This document shows positions 63,563 through 64,000 of a DNA stretch of 64,000 nucleotides, in pieces. This DNA is from Clostridium acetobutylicum ATCC 824 (lineage in GTDB: Bacteria > Bacillota > Clostridia > Clostridiales > Clostridiaceae): assembly GCF_000008765.1 (NCBI RefSeq), contig NC_003030.1, forward strand, positions 2,390,001 to 2,454,000. The letters run 5' to 3'. The first letter of the stretch is position 1. Each line of letters starts with the position of its first letter. The notes under the pieces were generated by a model. The model ran no database searches. It had not been told where the DNA came from and was given only the letters and a program-made list of their open reading frames with translations. Both the position numbers and the translations under genes were made by a program.

Positions 63563-64000
63563 TTAATCTTTATCTAATTCTCCAATCTCTTCATTTAAGT
63601 ATTGATGTGAACAATTTTCATCCTCTGGTAAAGCAAAATCCTCTTTTTGAGGTGGATCAAATATATCAAATGGAAATTCAAGATTATTAAAGTATTCACA
63701 TGGATCTTCAGATATTTCTTCACATACGTCTGGTTTACAGAATCCTGTTGATGGAACAATAAGATTTACCAATCTGAACAATTTAATTATAGTAAATAAT
63801 CCTATAGTAACATTAACGGCATTAGGTACAGGAGCTGCTTCTCCACTACTTACAACTGGAATAGTATAGCTTAAGGTAGCATCAAGAGGATACCCATTTG
63901 CTTCTACTAAAACAAAAGGAGCTGCTTGTAAGTTACTAAAACTGCTGTTAACTAAATCTGTAAATATATTAACCGTCGCTCCAATAGAGCCGAACAAAGT
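63563..64000 (-). CDS. Protein of unknown function, N-terminus beyond window edge
   Basis: The frame is open from the right edge to a stop at 63563 (about 145 codons); a TTG at 63997 is possible as a start but has no room for a ribosome site, so I treat the gene as partial. The visible part has a Val/Asn/Pro-rich beta-like region (PVVSSGEAAPVPNAVNVTIG), a hydrophobic stretch (LFTIIKLFRLVNLIV) and a very acidic tail with four Cys (CKPDVCEEISEDPCEYF). The mixture recalls spore-coat or surface proteins but I recognise no family. Confidence 0.6.
   Translation of the reverse strand, partial: TLFGSIGATVNIFTDLVNSSFSNLQAAPFVLVEANGYPLDATLSYTIPVVSSGEAAPVPNAVNVTIGLFTIIKLFRLVNLIVPSTGFCKPDVCEEISEDPCEYFNNLEFPFDIFDPPQKEDFALPEDENCSHQYLNEEIGELDKD

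Overview
The window is low-GC, endospore-former DNA. The gene order (spoIIA followed directly by spoVA genes), the ChW cell-surface repeats and the AT-rich codon use point to Clostridium, very probably Clostridium acetobutylicum. This assignment comes from recognising gene families and order, not from a database search. I see no rRNA, tRNA, CRISPR array or intact insertion sequence.

Left part (1-8.1 kb): a LuxC/LuxE-type fatty-acyl reductase pair on the minus strand (LuxC runs off the left edge) diverges from a small biotinyl/lipoyl-domain protein whose AMKM motif is altered. Next come a secreted M4 metalloprotease with six ChW repeats, a 58-residue basic protein, a secreted orphan protein with a clear promoter, and a decayed helix-turn-helix gene broken by several frameshifts.

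Housekeeping and sporulation block (8-24.7 kb): yebC, a YigZ-family gene, a MocR-type regulator, a nucleotidyltransferase and hflX form a minus-strand run. The HflX carries an N-terminal JAMM/RadC-like HxHx7Sx2D motif. After yunB and a class A penicillin-binding protein come spoVAC-AD-AEB-AEA and spoIIAA-AB-sigF, the latter behind a textbook sigma-H promoter. A solitary adenine DNA methyltransferase, a folate cyclodeaminase-like gene and a nitroreductase lie upstream of spoIIA.

Surface-polysaccharide locus (24.7-53.4 kb): activated-sugar genes (galU, an epimerase, rfbA/B/C, with rfbD about 20 kb away), a sugar-1-phosphate transferase and a WecG/TagA transferase that would start lipid-linked glycans, many GT2/GT4 transferases, a Wzx flippase and Wzy-like polymerase, and also a Wzm/Wzt ABC exporter. 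The locus therefore holds parts of two export routes. Inside it lie a two-gene plus-strand insert (a large GT-C-like membrane protein plus a GtrB-like polyprenyl-phosphate glycosyltransferase) and a ChW-repeat glucosaminidase. One GT2 gene is frameshifted. Two adjacent genes have a hairpin between a strong Shine-Dalgarno sequence and the start codon.

Right part (53.4-64 kb): a TPR protein, phosphoglucomutase, a plus-strand Orn/Lys/Arg decarboxylase whose -10 box sits in an inverted repeat, a DUF523 protein, MutS2, a large U32 peptidase-family protein and a partial unknown gene at the right edge.
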